Assembly: GCF_005116675.2 (NCBI RefSeq)
Contig: NZ_CP050699.1
Location: 868,001-932,000 of the forward strand
DNA length: 64,000 bases
Reading direction: 5' to 3'
Origin: Desulfosediminicola ganghwensis
GTDB lineage: Bacteria; Desulfobacterota; Desulfobulbia; Desulfobulbales; Desulfocapsaceae
The notes under the pieces: generated by a model
Database searches by the model: none
What the model was told of the DNA's origin: nothing
Seen by the model: only the letters and a program-made list of their open reading frames with translations
In this document: piece after piece, positions 45,294-56,726 of the stretch
Numbering within the stretch: the first letter of the stretch is position 1
How the letters are laid out: each line of letters begins with the position of its first letter
Program-made: the position numbers and the translations under genes

Positions 45294-45926
45294 TCAGCCG
45301 CAGCTCAATATTTTCGTTTCGCAAACTCCGGTGAGTTTGTCGGCGAATTGTTCTGCGTCGTCCCTGGTACCCACAAGTGAATCATAATGCATGGGGATAG
45401 CCACCTGAGGCTTTATCAACATTGCTGCGGCTACAGCCTCTTCAGCTGTCATCACATATGTGCCGGAGACGGGAAGCAGGGCGATGTCGATATTTTTGAG
45501 GTCGGCCATCTCATCAATCAGGTCGGTATCGCCCGCATGATATATTCTGCAGCCCCCGACCGTGATCACAAAACCGAGCCAGTTGTTCTTTTTGGGGTGA
45601 AACTTCTTGTTGATGTTGTAGGCGGGGACAGCTTCTATAGTTACTCCGTTCAATTCCAGTGAATCTCCAGGTTGCATTACCCTGATGTCGCCGGAGAGCT
45701 TTTTGGCGGATGCCGGCTCCGTGACAATTATCGTGCTATCATCCTGGATTTTGGCGATGTCTTCGGGTGAGCAGTGATCGTAATGGTCATGGGTGATCAG
45801 GATGATATCGGCCGGTTCCCCGCCTGATATCTGATAGGGATCTATAACGATGGTTCTGGTGTCATCCCTGATCATGAAGCCATCATGTCCAAGCCAGGTA
45901 ATGCTCTCCAATATCTTCGAAATCAT
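45294..45926 (-). CDS. MBL-fold metal-dependent hydrolase, UPF0173-like
   Basis: Encodes 210 residues, no signal peptide, so cytoplasmic. Start ATG has GGAGGTG. Motifs: ESITWLGHDGFMI, IDPYQISGG, ITHDHYDHCS (H-x-H-x-D-H), YHAGDTDL and PMHYDS provide the two-metal site of the UPF0173/UlaG-like group. Substrate unknown. Its stop lies beside the truncated barrel remnant and may mark the right edge of the rearrangement there. Confidence 0.9.
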   Translation of the reverse strand: MISKILESITWLGHDGFMIRDDTRTIVIDPYQISGGEPADIILITHDHYDHCSPEDIAKIQDDSTIIVTEPASAKKLSGDIRVMQPGDSLELNGVTIEAVPAYNINKKFHPKKNNWLGFVITVGGCRIYHAGDTDLIDEMADLKNIDIALLPVSGTYVMTAEEAVAAAMLIKPQVAIPMHYDSLVGTRDDAEQFADKLTGVCETKILSCG

Positions 45927-46210
45927 GGTTCACCTCCAGCGCATTTTTAAATTCTTTCAACCCTACGCTCACTTTATTTGATGGGAGAGGTACAGGTCAA
46001 GGACGCTGTGCTGAGAAGCTGGAGTATCTGAAAATGTTTGCCCAAAAGACAGGCCGCGTGAGTTTTAGGGTATAATCCAATCAAGGGTGGAACTGAAAGA
46101 TGTGGCCTGCTGGTATGAGTAACAATTTGACAAACCGTGTATTAATTATTTTAATTAAATAATTAAATAGAGGTCGCAAAAGGAGAGTACCAGTATTCAG
46201 AGGTATTGTT

Positions 46211-47416
46211 ATGGGTACCAGGAAGTTAGCAGGGAAGGAATCTCGGCAGGGGGTTGTGATCGGTGGTTCGGGCCTGGTCGGGGGTACCATTGTCAACTAT
46301 TTCAAGTCGAAGTGTCCGGAGCCCATCGATGTGCTGGCACCGTCGAGCAAAAAGCTCTCAATACGCGAACCTGCAGATATTCATAACTATCTGCAGGAGA
46401 AAAAACCCGATTTTATAATTAATGCGGCAATTGCCAATATCAACTCGGATGAACAGCTCTCGTATGAGGTGAATTATCTTGGTCCGCTCACTCTTGCCAG
46501 AGCATCGATTAAGCTGCAGATCCCATATATTCATATCAGTTCTGCGGCGACGCTGGAACTGGGTATGGACATTGGGGAGGACCGCAAGAAGCAGTTCACA
46601 ACGGGGATGAGCAATTACACCCGCTCCAAGCTGATGGCGGAGAAGACCCTTGAGTATCTTTTCCGACAGGAGGGCTTGGACTATACACTCATCAGGCTGG
46701 CAGCGGTTTATGGTAATCACGATCACAAGATCCAGGGCATTCATCGTATGTTGTTTTCTGTGGCCGATGAATCGATGCCCGTTCTTTTTACCAAAAGAGG
46801 GGTGCTCCACTCGTATTCAAATTGCCGGAAACTTCCCTATTTCATCCATCATACACTGAATCACCGCCGGGAGTTTGCCGGGGGGGATTATAATTTTGTG
46901 GATAAGGACCCGGTGGAGCTGGTTGATCTGATAATGACCATCAAGTCCTACCTGCAACTCAATATACCTAAAGAAATCTGTGTACCATACGTGTTGGCCA
47001 GAAGTGGCCAGAAGAGTGTGGGGGTGCTGCTGAAGCTGCTGAGAAAGTTTGGGCTTAAAGCGCAGCTGCCGTCTGAGCTGGTTTTTCTGAAACAGTTTTA
47101 TGTCAGCCAGACCCTGAACTCTGACCGCCTGCGGAATTCGAGTTTCGCTGATCCGGCCCCCGATGAGACAATCTATAGCCGTTTGCCGGAAATGATTCTG
47201 TACTATATCGATCGTTGGAGCCACCAGAATCTGATCTCCACCTATAACGAGGAAATGAAGTTGGATAAGGATTTTATTGAAACTTTTCAACACAATCCCG
47301 AAGCGCTTATGGGGGCAGCACATCAGGGTGCTGTTCGAACTGTCGGTGGCGAAGTGGGGTGGCGCAGTGAACAACAGGCTGACAGTGATGCCAGACCAGA
47401 GGAAGCCCATGGCTGA
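46211..47416 (+). CDS. NAD(P)-dependent extended SDR (epimerase/RmlD-like)
   Basis: Encodes 401 residues; ATG with GAGG upstream. Rossmann glycine motif GGSGLVGGTIV (18-28), INAAIANIN, SSAATLE and catalytic YTRSKLMAEK (Y-x3-K). The arrangement is closest to dTDP-4-dehydrorhamnose reductase/sugar-nucleotide enzymes, but it is about 100 residues longer, with an extended C-terminal region (FLKQFYVSQTLNSDRLRNSS) ending in a polar tail. Likely acts on a nucleotide sugar. No polysaccharide genes flank it, so the pathway is unknown. Confidence 0.85.
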   Translation: MGTRKLAGKESRQGVVIGGSGLVGGTIVNYFKSKCPEPIDVLAPSSKKLSIREPADIHNYLQEKKPDFIINAAIANINSDEQLSYEVNYLGPLTLARASIKLQIPYIHISSAATLELGMDIGEDRKKQFTTGMSNYTRSKLMAEKTLEYLFRQEGLDYTLIRLAAVYGNHDHKIQGIHRMLFSVADESMPVLFTKRGVLHSYSNCRKLPYFIHHTLNHRREFAGGDYNFVDKDPVELVDLIMTIKSYLQLNIPKEICVPYVLARSGQKSVGVLLKLLRKFGLKAQLPSELVFLKQFYVSQTLNSDRLRNSSFADPAPDETIYSRLPEMILYYIDRWSHQNLISTYNEEMKLDKDFIETFQHNPEALMGAAHQGAVRTVGGEVGWRSEQQADSDARPEEAHG

Positions 47417-47964
47417 ACCCTGTAATTTTTATCCCGGCCGAAAAAAAATTACAGGCGGGTGTATGGAACTACGGGTAAGGCTGTAGTTATCATGATCAAT
47501 ATTTTGGAATTATGATTATTCCAGGTCGGTTATCACGTTTGGCCAATTTCGAAGTCTGTTCGCATGATTTCCGCAAAATACTATTCGTATTAATCCATTA
47601 CGGCAGTTCAAGTGTGTGGCAGGTGCATTGGTGCGGCAGGCAGGTCGGGTTGAAAATGAGTTGTAGCAATTTTTCCTGTCAAACCAATGCCTAATGGAGT
47701 TGCTTAGCAGGAAGTTGCCGGACGTCTCCGCAATTCCGTCGATGTTGAGAAAAGACCTGACACGGCAGCTCCCCCGAAATCCCTATTGATTCAAAGTGCA
47801 ATCTCTTGTAGAAACCCCCACGTTGTACTGTGTTATTTCATTTCTGACGTGAACCCTTCAAGTGCTCGCATCCGGCGGGCCTGTCAAATAGTTCGAGGCA
47901 GAATAACAACAGAAACTTTCTGTAATCACCAGATGTTTCTGAAAAACATGAACAGGATATAACT
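47417..47964. other. Intergenic region between the SDR and AbgT genes
   Basis: Starts with the hairpin at 47419-47455 and ends with the AbgT promoter. No gene found in between; a frame at 47512-47694 has no supporting signals. Confidence 0.4.
47419..47455 (+). terminator. AT-rich hairpin after the SDR gene
   Basis: CCTGTAATTTTT and AAAAATTACAGG are exact complements (12 bp) with a 13-nt loop, immediately after the stop codon. Likely transcription end or 3' mRNA structure. Confidence 0.6.
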
Positions 47965-49509
<1,545 letters not shown>

Positions 49510-49543
49510 TTGAGACTACGTAACAGGCGAATTTTTACCAGTT

Positions 49544-49581
49544 CATTCAGGAGGATGCAGCTATCTGTATTCTCCTGAATG
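49544..49581. terminator. Hairpin between convergent AbgT and hemerythrin genes
   Basis: CATTCAGGAG and CTCCTGAATG are exact complements (10 bp) with an 18-nt loop. Placed between convergent stops, so a shared terminator is likely. Confidence 0.55.
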
Positions 49582-49603
49582 ATAACTCCTTGAAAAACGA
49601 GCT

Positions 49604-50080
49604 TTACCCGAAAAACTTCCTGGTCATTCTGGCTATCCAGCCATGATTTTCTTCTTTTTCCTCTGCCGGTGCTTCGTCTTCAAGTTTGAAATGGGCGCTG
49701 ACCGAGGCCACATAGGCTTTATCGTCACGCTGAATATGGTTTATCAACCATCTCCGCAAAAAAGAGTGGAGTTCTTCGGAAATTGCTTCGCCCGCAGCTA
49801 ACTTCTCTTTGAATGCTGTGACCCGCTGAATCAGCGTCTTGTGAACGTGTTTATGGGGGCCGCTGTAGGGGTAACCGGCCTCTTCCATTAACGCTTCCTC
49901 AAAAGCAAAGTGAGATACGGTGTATTCGCTTAATCCCTCAAGGATTTCAGCTGTCTTCCGGTTATCACGGGATGCTGTTTCTTTGCCGAGTTCGTTTAGG
50001 AATTCGAGCAATTGTCTGTGTTGGTTGTCTATCTCCTCAATACCGGTATCGTAGGATTTTTTCCACTCGAGTAGTTCCAT
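49604..50080 (-). CDS. Bacteriohemerythrin
   Basis: Encodes 158 residues from ATG at 50080; a TTG seven codons upstream is an alternative. Di-iron ligands in the order of the family: IEEIDNQHRQLLEF, VSHFAFEEALM (H-x3-E), HKHVHKTLI (H-x3-H), and LINHIQRDDKAY (H-x4-D). The four-helix protein binds O2 and is thought to detoxify or sense oxygen in anaerobes and microaerophiles. The C-terminal 40 residues are a charged tail (DEAPAEEKEEN) ending in a basic amphipathic stretch. Confidence 0.93.
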   Translation of the reverse strand: MELLEWKKSYDTGIEEIDNQHRQLLEFLNELGKETASRDNRKTAEILEGLSEYTVSHFAFEEALMEEAGYPYSGPHKHVHKTLIQRVTAFKEKLAAGEAISEELHSFLRRWLINHIQRDDKAYVASVSAHFKLEDEAPAEEKEENHGWIARMTRKFFG

Positions 50081-50346
50081 AATGCTATGCTGTTTTTCCA
50101 AAGTTTACATGGTGAATAATAATTAATTTCATATATTTAAGGTGATATTAATAATCAGCAGCTGGAGGAAAAGTCAACATCTATCGGTGCTGCAGTACAG
50201 GAAAGTTGGTAAGGGGAGATCGGCTGAAAGGAGCTTTACCGAACACGCGGGCATATGCCGGGGAAAGCGCTGAGGCCCGGCATGGCAGAACATGAAAACG
50301 TGCTGATTTTCTGGGCTGGAAGCAGGGTTGCCGCCAGCCCCGGGTG

Positions 50347-51336
50347 TTATGATTCCTGGTGGGCAGGCAAGGGACCAAAGAACGTATCTGTGAATCGTAC
50401 ATACCAGGCAGCGGACTGGACCTGGATGATATAGGCCAGTGCAATGACCAGTGCCGCATTGGCGCCCGCTTCACCGAAGGCGTTGATTGCTATGGCCAGG
50501 GCTATTGAGAGGTTACGCATTACTGTGCCATATACCAGGGCGATGCCGTCCCCTCTTGAAAAGAACGCTTTGCCGATCAGGGTCGAAAGTAGAAAATTAA
50601 CCAGATAAAGCATTAAAAGAGGCAAAAAGATAAATAATAACGCGCCGGGTGCAGCCACTATGGTTTTGGCTTTGAGAGCCATCGCTACGAACACTATTCC
50701 GAGCACGCCAATTGTGGAAAGAGCTGGAAAGCGTGGGGCGATCCGTTTTTTGAATTCCGGCATCGGGAATTTTTTGAGCAGCATCTTCCGGGTGAGATAG
50801 CCGAGTCCCATAGGCAGGAAGACGATGAACATTATCTGTCTGATTACTTTGCCGAATTCAACTTCAACTGTGGCACCGAGCAACCAGTTGACATAAAAGG
50901 GTGTCGCCAGGGAGCCAATGGTAAGGCCGATCACTGTCATATTGATGGCTGCTCCCATATTGCCTTTAGCGAATCCGGTCCAGGAGATAGTCATGCCGCT
51001 GGTGGGGAGCAATGAAGCAAGCAGGAGACCAAGTGCCATGTAAGGTTCGGTTGGGAAAAACGCTTTGCCGAGAGCATAGGCAATGAAAGGGATAATTGCG
51101 AAGTTGATCAGAATAGCGCTCCCTTGCAGACGGGGCTCAAGGCCTTTTTTAAGGTTGTCGATGTTCAGGGTGACCATCATCGGGTAGACCATCAGGATAG
51201 TGAGCGGGAGGATCAATGCCTTCAGCTGGCTGATGAGGTTTTGATTCATGAGAACACCGACGGCAAGGCCGGCAAGCATCATTGCCGGGATCGCGTACAC
51301 CAGATTTTTATTCATTCTGACCAGCAGCTTCCACAT
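50347..51336 (-). CDS. Bile acid:sodium symporter / ACR3-family transporter
   Basis: Encodes 329 residues from ATG at 51336 (GGAGGG upstream; an earlier GTG is rejected). Ten hydrophobic spans. Segments such as LLASLLPTSGMTISWTGFAKGN and ALVYGTVMRNLSIALAIAINAFG fit the BART superfamily; the wording is closer to the arsenite-efflux ACR3 relatives than to bile-acid carriers. I do not see the ACR3 cysteine that binds arsenite, so substrate stays open. No ars genes nearby. Confidence 0.85.
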   Translation of the reverse strand: MWKLLVRMNKNLVYAIPAMMLAGLAVGVLMNQNLISQLKALILPLTILMVYPMMVTLNIDNLKKGLEPRLQGSAILINFAIIPFIAYALGKAFFPTEPYMALGLLLASLLPTSGMTISWTGFAKGNMGAAINMTVIGLTIGSLATPFYVNWLLGATVEVEFGKVIRQIMFIVFLPMGLGYLTRKMLLKKFPMPEFKKRIAPRFPALSTIGVLGIVFVAMALKAKTIVAAPGALLFIFLPLLMLYLVNFLLSTLIGKAFFSRGDGIALVYGTVMRNLSIALAIAINAFGEAGANAALVIALAYIIQVQSAAWYVRFTDTFFGPLPAHQES

Positions 51337-51562
51337 ATTTCCCTCCACAGAAAGATAGACGGTATTGAATGTTTAGTTGTGCATATGCCCAGTTTGCTCA
51401 TTCGCGGGGCTGATGTCAACATTTTAGTTAAAGAATTTTACTAAAAGCTTTAGTTGTTGAAAATATATGAGGATAGTTTCCTTGTGCCCAGAGCGGCAGG
51501 AGTGAAAAAGAGGGGTTTCAGAAAGGTTGTGTTGTGATGGGGTGCTTCTTGACGGGGTAAAG

Positions 51563-52084
51563 CTATTTCTGAAAGACTATGGTGACCTCTCCAACCTTAA
51601 AGCCAAATTTAGTAAGTATCGCCTTGTTGATCAGCAGTTGCTCGCTTACCAGGAACATCCAGTCATCAAAGTGAATTTTCCAGGTGGAGTCATCGACAGT
51701 CAGGTTTACAACATATTGCCAGTTCAGCACATTGCCGTATGCTATTCCATCAGCACGGCCGATGACGTCTTCGGCTGTTCCTGAATAGCTGTGCTGATCT
51801 GCCCGGGTGAGAATCCAGATCCGCTGGGATTTTTCACCGTCACTCCAGTCAAAGTCTTCTGTCAGGACCAGCTCACCCCGATCGTTAACTTCTCCCGCGA
51901 TGTCAACTGTGAATTGGCGGGTAAGCTCTCCACTTCTGTTCTGGACGATCCCGTAACCTGTTGTTGGCCCGGTGAAATACTCAAAAAGATCGAGTTGCGG
52001 TGTGTTGCTTTCATACTGTTGCAGATCTATTCCGGAACAGCTGGAGAGTACAATGAGTATCAAGAGAGAGTAGAGTGATTTCAT
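51563..52084 (-). CDS. DUF3833 lipoprotein
   Basis: Encodes 173 residues. Lipobox LSSC with Cys16 after a hydrophobic signal, so anchored to a membrane on the periplasmic side. Conserved DUF3833 segments: LFEYFTGPTTGYGIVQNRSG, DFDWSDGEKSQRIW, GRADGIAYGNVLNW and DDWMFLVSEQLLINKA. Family function unknown. It lies 33 bp downstream of the NodT-like gene on the same strand, so may belong to the efflux operon's transcript. Confidence 0.9.
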   Translation of the reverse strand: MKSLYSLLILIVLSSCSGIDLQQYESNTPQLDLFEYFTGPTTGYGIVQNRSGELTRQFTVDIAGEVNDRGELVLTEDFDWSDGEKSQRIWILTRADQHSYSGTAEDVIGRADGIAYGNVLNWQYVVNLTVDDSTWKIHFDDWMFLVSEQLLINKAILTKFGFKVGEVTIVFQK

Positions 52085-52117
52085 AATTCATATCCATCTT
52101 TTTTTTAAGTTTGGCTG

Positions 52118-53548
52118 TCAGGGCAGGTCAGCGTCTGCGACAGGATCAGAATCCTGCAACATGTCGTCGGCCACATTCACCCAGCCGCCTCCCAGTGCTC
52201 TGTAAACATCGATCAGGCTGACCAGGGTCGATGTCTGGTTTTGAACGTAATCGAGCTGGCTTGAGAAAAGACTGCGGTTGGCGTCAAGAACCTGGAGATA
52301 GCTGGTGGTTCCGGCATCGTACTGATATTTGGCCAGCCGTGAGTAGGTTTCCAGGGTACGGGTGCGACGACCTTGGGCCTCCTGACGCTCACGCCCCTTG
52401 GTGGTGGCTATCAGGGCATCCTCCACTTCCCGAAAAGCTGATAGTATCGATTGCCGATAGTTGTAGAGCGCTTCCTGCTGTGCAGCTTCGCTGGTCATGA
52501 CCTGCCCTTCGATATCGCCAAAGGTGAAAATTGGGCCGAGTATATCGCCACCAATTTGCCAGATGGCAGAATCGCTGTCGAAGAGCCGATCCGAGTCGAT
52601 ACTTGATTGCCCAAAGGCTCCGGTGAGAGAGATGGTCGGGAAATAGAGCGATTTGGCGACACCGATCCGGGCATTGGCTGCAATCAGCTGCTGTTCTGCC
52701 TGAATGATATCCGGTCGCTGTTCAAGAAGTTCTGCCGGAAGCCCTGCGGGAATAGCAGGAACGGTGAGCTGGCTGATGGTGTTACCCCTGGAGATCGGGC
52801 CTGGATTCTGACCGAGCAGAACAGAGAGCAGATGCTGCTGTTGAATTATCTGTGATTCGATTTCGGGTATGGTTTGCAGGGCGTCTTCGTACTCAGATTC
52901 AACCTGACTCACTTCAACCTGTGAAACGGTGCCATAGGTATGGCGATAATTAAAGATACGGAGTGAATCCCGGTAAGTATCAGCAGTCTCAATAGAGATT
53001 TCAAGTTGCCGGTCGAGCCCGCGCAAGATGATATAGTTGCTGGCGACATTGGTGACCAGACTGAGCAGTACGCTGCGACGGCCTGCTTCACTCGCCAGCA
53101 ACTCTGCCCTGGCTGCTTCGTTTGAGCGGCGTATGCGACCCCAGAGATCAAGTTCCCAGCTGGCGCTGATAAGGCCTTGATAGTCACTGTACTCACCACG
53201 TGGCGGCGACAGGCCGGTATCTGTGTCATCCTGGCGGAAGGCGCTGCCAGAGTAACCTATCTGCGGAAAGAATTCTGAGCGGGTCGTGCGCAGTTGCCCG
53301 AGAAACTGATCGACCCTGGCCATCGCTGCCCTGAGGTCGAGGTTGTTGGTAATTGCGGTCGCTATCAAATCATCCAGTACCGGATCATTGAATTGTCGCC
53401 ACCAGGCTGTATCTATCAGTGCAGTTGCTGCCTTATAGGAAACTGTCCAGTCGGCAGGAGTATATACCTCGGGGCGTTCATAATCAGGGCCGACCGTGCA
53501 GGCAGCGGAAATGGTCAGCAGAAAAGCTGCAATGAGAAGGTTACGCAT
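52118..53548 (-). CDS. RND efflux outer-membrane factor (NodT/OprM family)
   Basis: Encodes 476 residues from ATG at 53548 (AAGGAGG), which begins a lipoprotein signal (SAAC, Cys17). Family blocks are CTVGPDYERP, then a helical repeat: FPQIGYSGSA, ELDLWGRIRRSNEAARAEL, LEQRPDIIQAEQQLIAANA, and YDAGTTSYLQVLDANRSLF. Trimers form the TolC-like exit duct. The start overlaps the inner-membrane pump stop by 8 bp, making a coupled operon. Confidence 0.95.
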   Translation of the reverse strand: MRNLLIAAFLLTISAACTVGPDYERPEVYTPADWTVSYKAATALIDTAWWRQFNDPVLDDLIATAITNNLDLRAAMARVDQFLGQLRTTRSEFFPQIGYSGSAFRQDDTDTGLSPPRGEYSDYQGLISASWELDLWGRIRRSNEAARAELLASEAGRRSVLLSLVTNVASNYIILRGLDRQLEISIETADTYRDSLRIFNYRHTYGTVSQVEVSQVESEYEDALQTIPEIESQIIQQQHLLSVLLGQNPGPISRGNTISQLTVPAIPAGLPAELLEQRPDIIQAEQQLIAANARIGVAKSLYFPTISLTGAFGQSSIDSDRLFDSDSAIWQIGGDILGPIFTFGDIEGQVMTSEAAQQEALYNYRQSILSAFREVEDALIATTKGRERQEAQGRRTRTLETYSRLAKYQYDAGTTSYLQVLDANRSLFSSQLDYVQNQTSTLVSLIDVYRALGGGWVNVADDMLQDSDPVADADLP

Positions 53549-56500
53549 TGGGGGCACCTCCTTCCGGGCTTGCTGCCGTTGTCGTTGCTGGCTCAGGGTG
53601 CTTTTTTTTGCGACTGAACATCCCGGAAACATTTTCGATAATCACGAAAAACATGGGCACAAAGAATGAGGCCACCAACGTTGAGGCGAGCATTCCTCCA
53701 ATCACGCCGGTGCCTATTGCATGCAGGCTGTTGGCACCGGCCCCGCTGGCAATGGCCATCGGTACGCAACCGAGAATGAAGGCCATGGAAGTCATGACGA
53801 TTGGGCGAAGCCTCAGCCTGGCAGCTTCCACAGCTGAATCGACCACACTCATACCGGAGTGCAGGTTATCGACCGCAAATTCGATAATGAGAATTGCATT
53901 TTTGGCGGAGAGCCCGATCAGAGTTACCAGGCCAACCTGGAAATAGACGTCATTTTCCAGTCCACGTATCATGGTAATCAGCAGTGCGCCGCAGATGGCA
54001 AAGGGGACGGCCATCATCACACCGATGGGCAGAGACCATTTTTCATACTGGGCTGCCAGGATGAGAAAAACCATGATCAGGCCGAACCCGAAGGCGGAGG
54101 CGGAGGTACCACCGGCCTTTTTCTCTTCAAACGCCTGCCCGGACCATGAGTAGCTGTAACCGTTGGGCAGGACTTCATCTGCAAGCGCCTCCATGGCTGA
54201 AATAGCTTGGCCGGTACTGTAACCGGGGGCCTGGCTACCGGTGAGTTTAGCCGCAGGAAAGCCATTGAAGCGCGGCATCAATCCGGGGCCAGGTACGTAG
54301 CGAAGTGTTGCCAGAGCAGACAGGGGGATCATATCCCCGGTCTTGTTTGAGCGAACGTAGATCTGGTCGAAATCAGTCGGGTCATCGCGATATTGAGGTT
54401 CGGCCTGGATGATGACCTGCCAGATCCTGCCGAATTGCACATACTGGGCGACGTATGAGGAACCGAAGTAGGACTGCAGGGTATCATAGACATCGGAAAC
54501 GGGCACGCCGAGCAGTTCTGCATGATCGCGATCGAGATCAAAGAAGAGCTGCTGCTGGGAGGCGGAGAACGTTGTGGCCACGCCAGTCAACTCCTTTCGC
54601 TCATAGGCCTTGGCAATAAAACCTTTGGTTACCCTTTCGAGATCCTGGGAGCTGCCGCTGCCCATATTCTGGATGTAGAACTCAAAGCCACCAGTGGTAC
54701 CAAGGCCCGGTATGGACGGTGGGTTCAACGGTACCACAATGCTATCCTTTATCTGAGTGAATTGCATCATCAGCTGGTGAATGACGGTAAATGCACTGAG
54801 TTCCTCCGTCTGTCGCTCTTCATAGGGCTTCAGCGACGGAAATATGGCCGAGGCGTTGGTCTTGTTCTGGCTGTCTATCAGGCTGTAGCCGTCGACCTGG
54901 AACACCGAATCCACCGCAGGATTGGCGCGGAGAATTTCAGTCGCCCGGTTGGAGACCAGGGTGGTTCGCTCCTGGCTGGCCGCATCGGGCATGATATTGA
55001 TGGTAAAGAAATAGCCCTGATCCTCTTCCGGCACAAAACTACTGGGCAGAGTTTTGAATAAAAAGACCGTCGCCGCGACAACGCAGCAGAAAAGAGCAAT
55101 ACCTATGAATGTATGGTTAATGAGGAATTTCACCCCATTAATGTACAGATTGGTGATCTTGGTGAAGGTGTCGTTAAACCATTTGGCGAAGCCTTTTTTC
55201 TCCTTGTGTTTGTCTTTGAGGATCAGGGTGCAGAGTGTGGGGGACAGGGTAATGGCGACAACCCCTGAGATCACCATGGAGATGGCGATGGTAATGGCGA
55301 ACTGTTTATAGAGCGTTCCTGTAAGCCCACCCAGAAAGGCGACCGGCAAAAAAACCGAGACCAACACCAGCACGATGGCAACCAGCGCGCCTGTGAGTTC
55401 TTTCATAGTCTTGCGGGCTGATTCCTTGGGCGAGAGTTGGTACTCTTCCATGTTATGCTCAACACCTTCCACAACGATGATCGCATCGTCGACCACCAGG
55501 CCGATAGCCAGGATCATGCCGAACAGGGTGAGCATATTGGTGGAAAAGCCGAGGGCGTAGATACCTGTGTAGGTGCCGATTATGCAGATCGGTACCGCCA
55601 GGATCGGAATGACGGTGGCACGCACGCTCTGCAGAAATAGCAATACCACCAGTACCACCAGGACAACAGCCTCGAAAAAGGTGTGGACTACTTTTTCAAT
55701 GGAGGCCTCGGTAAAGGTGCTGGTGTCGATAACCAGTTTGTACTCCATGCCATCCGGAAACCCTGGTGCGAGTTCTTTCAGCAGTGTTCGTACTTTTTCG
55801 GAAGTGGCGATGGCGTTGGCACCCGGCTGCTGATAAACGATAATGCCTGCGGCCTTCTTCCCTTCGAACTGGGTGACGAGAGAGTAATCCCTCGAACCGA
55901 GTTCGGCGTAGCCGACATCTCGCAGGTGGACGATGGCCGATTCCTCTGATTCGGTACGGATGATTATGTTATCAAACTCTTCCGGGGCGGTGAGCATTCC
56001 CTGGGTGGTGACAACGAAACTCTGTTGAACACCTTTGGTCGTAGGCGCCTGGGCAATCTGGCCAATGCCGAAGGCCTGGTTCTGGCTCTGGATGGCGTTG
56101 CGCACATCCGTGGCCGTGAGCCCCAGCTGGGCCAGACGATCAGGACGCAGCCAGATCCGCATGGCAATATCGGGCAGCGGAAACATACTGGAGAGGTTTG
56201 CACCCTGTATGCGTTTGACCTGTTCCAGCACGTAGAGATTTGTGTAGTTGGAGAGATAGGTCTGATCGTAGCGATCATCCTCTGCATAGAAAGCGACCAC
56301 CATCATGAAGGCAGAGGAGCGTGTCTCGACAATAACGCCTTGTTTGGTTACCACTTCGGGCAGGGTTGGATTTGCCTGGCTCACCCTGTTCTGCACGTCC
56401 ACCTGGGCCTGGTCCGGGTCGGTTCCCGGCTCGAAGGTGACGGTAAGGGTCATGTTGCCCGAGGATGAGCTGGTGGAAAGCATATAGCTCATGTTGTCGA

Positions 56501-56714
56501 CGCCGTTTATCTGTGACTCCAGCGGTGCCGCGACAGTGTTGGCAATGACCTCGGCGGTGGCGCCGGGATAGGTCGCGGTAACCTGCACCGTGGGTGGCGC
56601 TATCTCAGGGTACTGGGCAATAGGTGTGGCACTCATTGAGACCAAACCGCCCAGCACGATGATGATGGAGATGACCATGGCGAAAACCGGCCGGTCAATG
56701 AAAAAATTCGCCAT
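53541..56714 (-). CDS. RND multidrug efflux pump, HAE1 (AcrB-type)
   Basis: Encodes 1057 residues, the standard length. ANFFIDRPVFAMVISIIIV at the start, porter/pore domains with two large periplasmic loops, and GLVVDDAIIVVEGVEHNMEE, where the D-D pair of TM4 forms the proton relay. Also GLSAKNAILIIEFA in TM10-11. It extrudes hydrophobic compounds using proton motive force. Middle gene of the leftward MFP-RND-OMF operon; 12 bp after the MFP. Ends in a short Ala/Pro-rich tail. Confidence 0.96.
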   Translation of the reverse strand: MANFFIDRPVFAMVISIIIVLGGLVSMSATPIAQYPEIAPPTVQVTATYPGATAEVIANTVAAPLESQINGVDNMSYMLSTSSSSGNMTLTVTFEPGTDPDQAQVDVQNRVSQANPTLPEVVTKQGVIVETRSSAFMMVVAFYAEDDRYDQTYLSNYTNLYVLEQVKRIQGANLSSMFPLPDIAMRIWLRPDRLAQLGLTATDVRNAIQSQNQAFGIGQIAQAPTTKGVQQSFVVTTQGMLTAPEEFDNIIIRTESEESAIVHLRDVGYAELGSRDYSLVTQFEGKKAAGIIVYQQPGANAIATSEKVRTLLKELAPGFPDGMEYKLVIDTSTFTEASIEKVVHTFFEAVVLVVLVVLLFLQSVRATVIPILAVPICIIGTYTGIYALGFSTNMLTLFGMILAIGLVVDDAIIVVEGVEHNMEEYQLSPKESARKTMKELTGALVAIVLVLVSVFLPVAFLGGLTGTLYKQFAITIAISMVISGVVAITLSPTLCTLILKDKHKEKKGFAKWFNDTFTKITNLYINGVKFLINHTFIGIALFCCVVAATVFLFKTLPSSFVPEEDQGYFFTINIMPDAASQERTTLVSNRATEILRANPAVDSVFQVDGYSLIDSQNKTNASAIFPSLKPYEERQTEELSAFTVIHQLMMQFTQIKDSIVVPLNPPSIPGLGTTGGFEFYIQNMGSGSSQDLERVTKGFIAKAYERKELTGVATTFSASQQQLFFDLDRDHAELLGVPVSDVYDTLQSYFGSSYVAQYVQFGRIWQVIIQAEPQYRDDPTDFDQIYVRSNKTGDMIPLSALATLRYVPGPGLMPRFNGFPAAKLTGSQAPGYSTGQAISAMEALADEVLPNGYSYSWSGQAFEEKKAGGTSASAFGFGLIMVFLILAAQYEKWSLPIGVMMAVPFAICGALLITMIRGLENDVYFQVGLVTLIGLSAKNAILIIEFAVDNLHSGMSVVDSAVEAARLRLRPIVMTSMAFILGCVPMAIASGAGANSLHAIGTGVIGGMLASTLVASFFVPMFFVIIENVSGMFSRKKKHPEPATTTAASPEGGAPNA

Positions 56715-56726
56715 AAAGGACCTCTT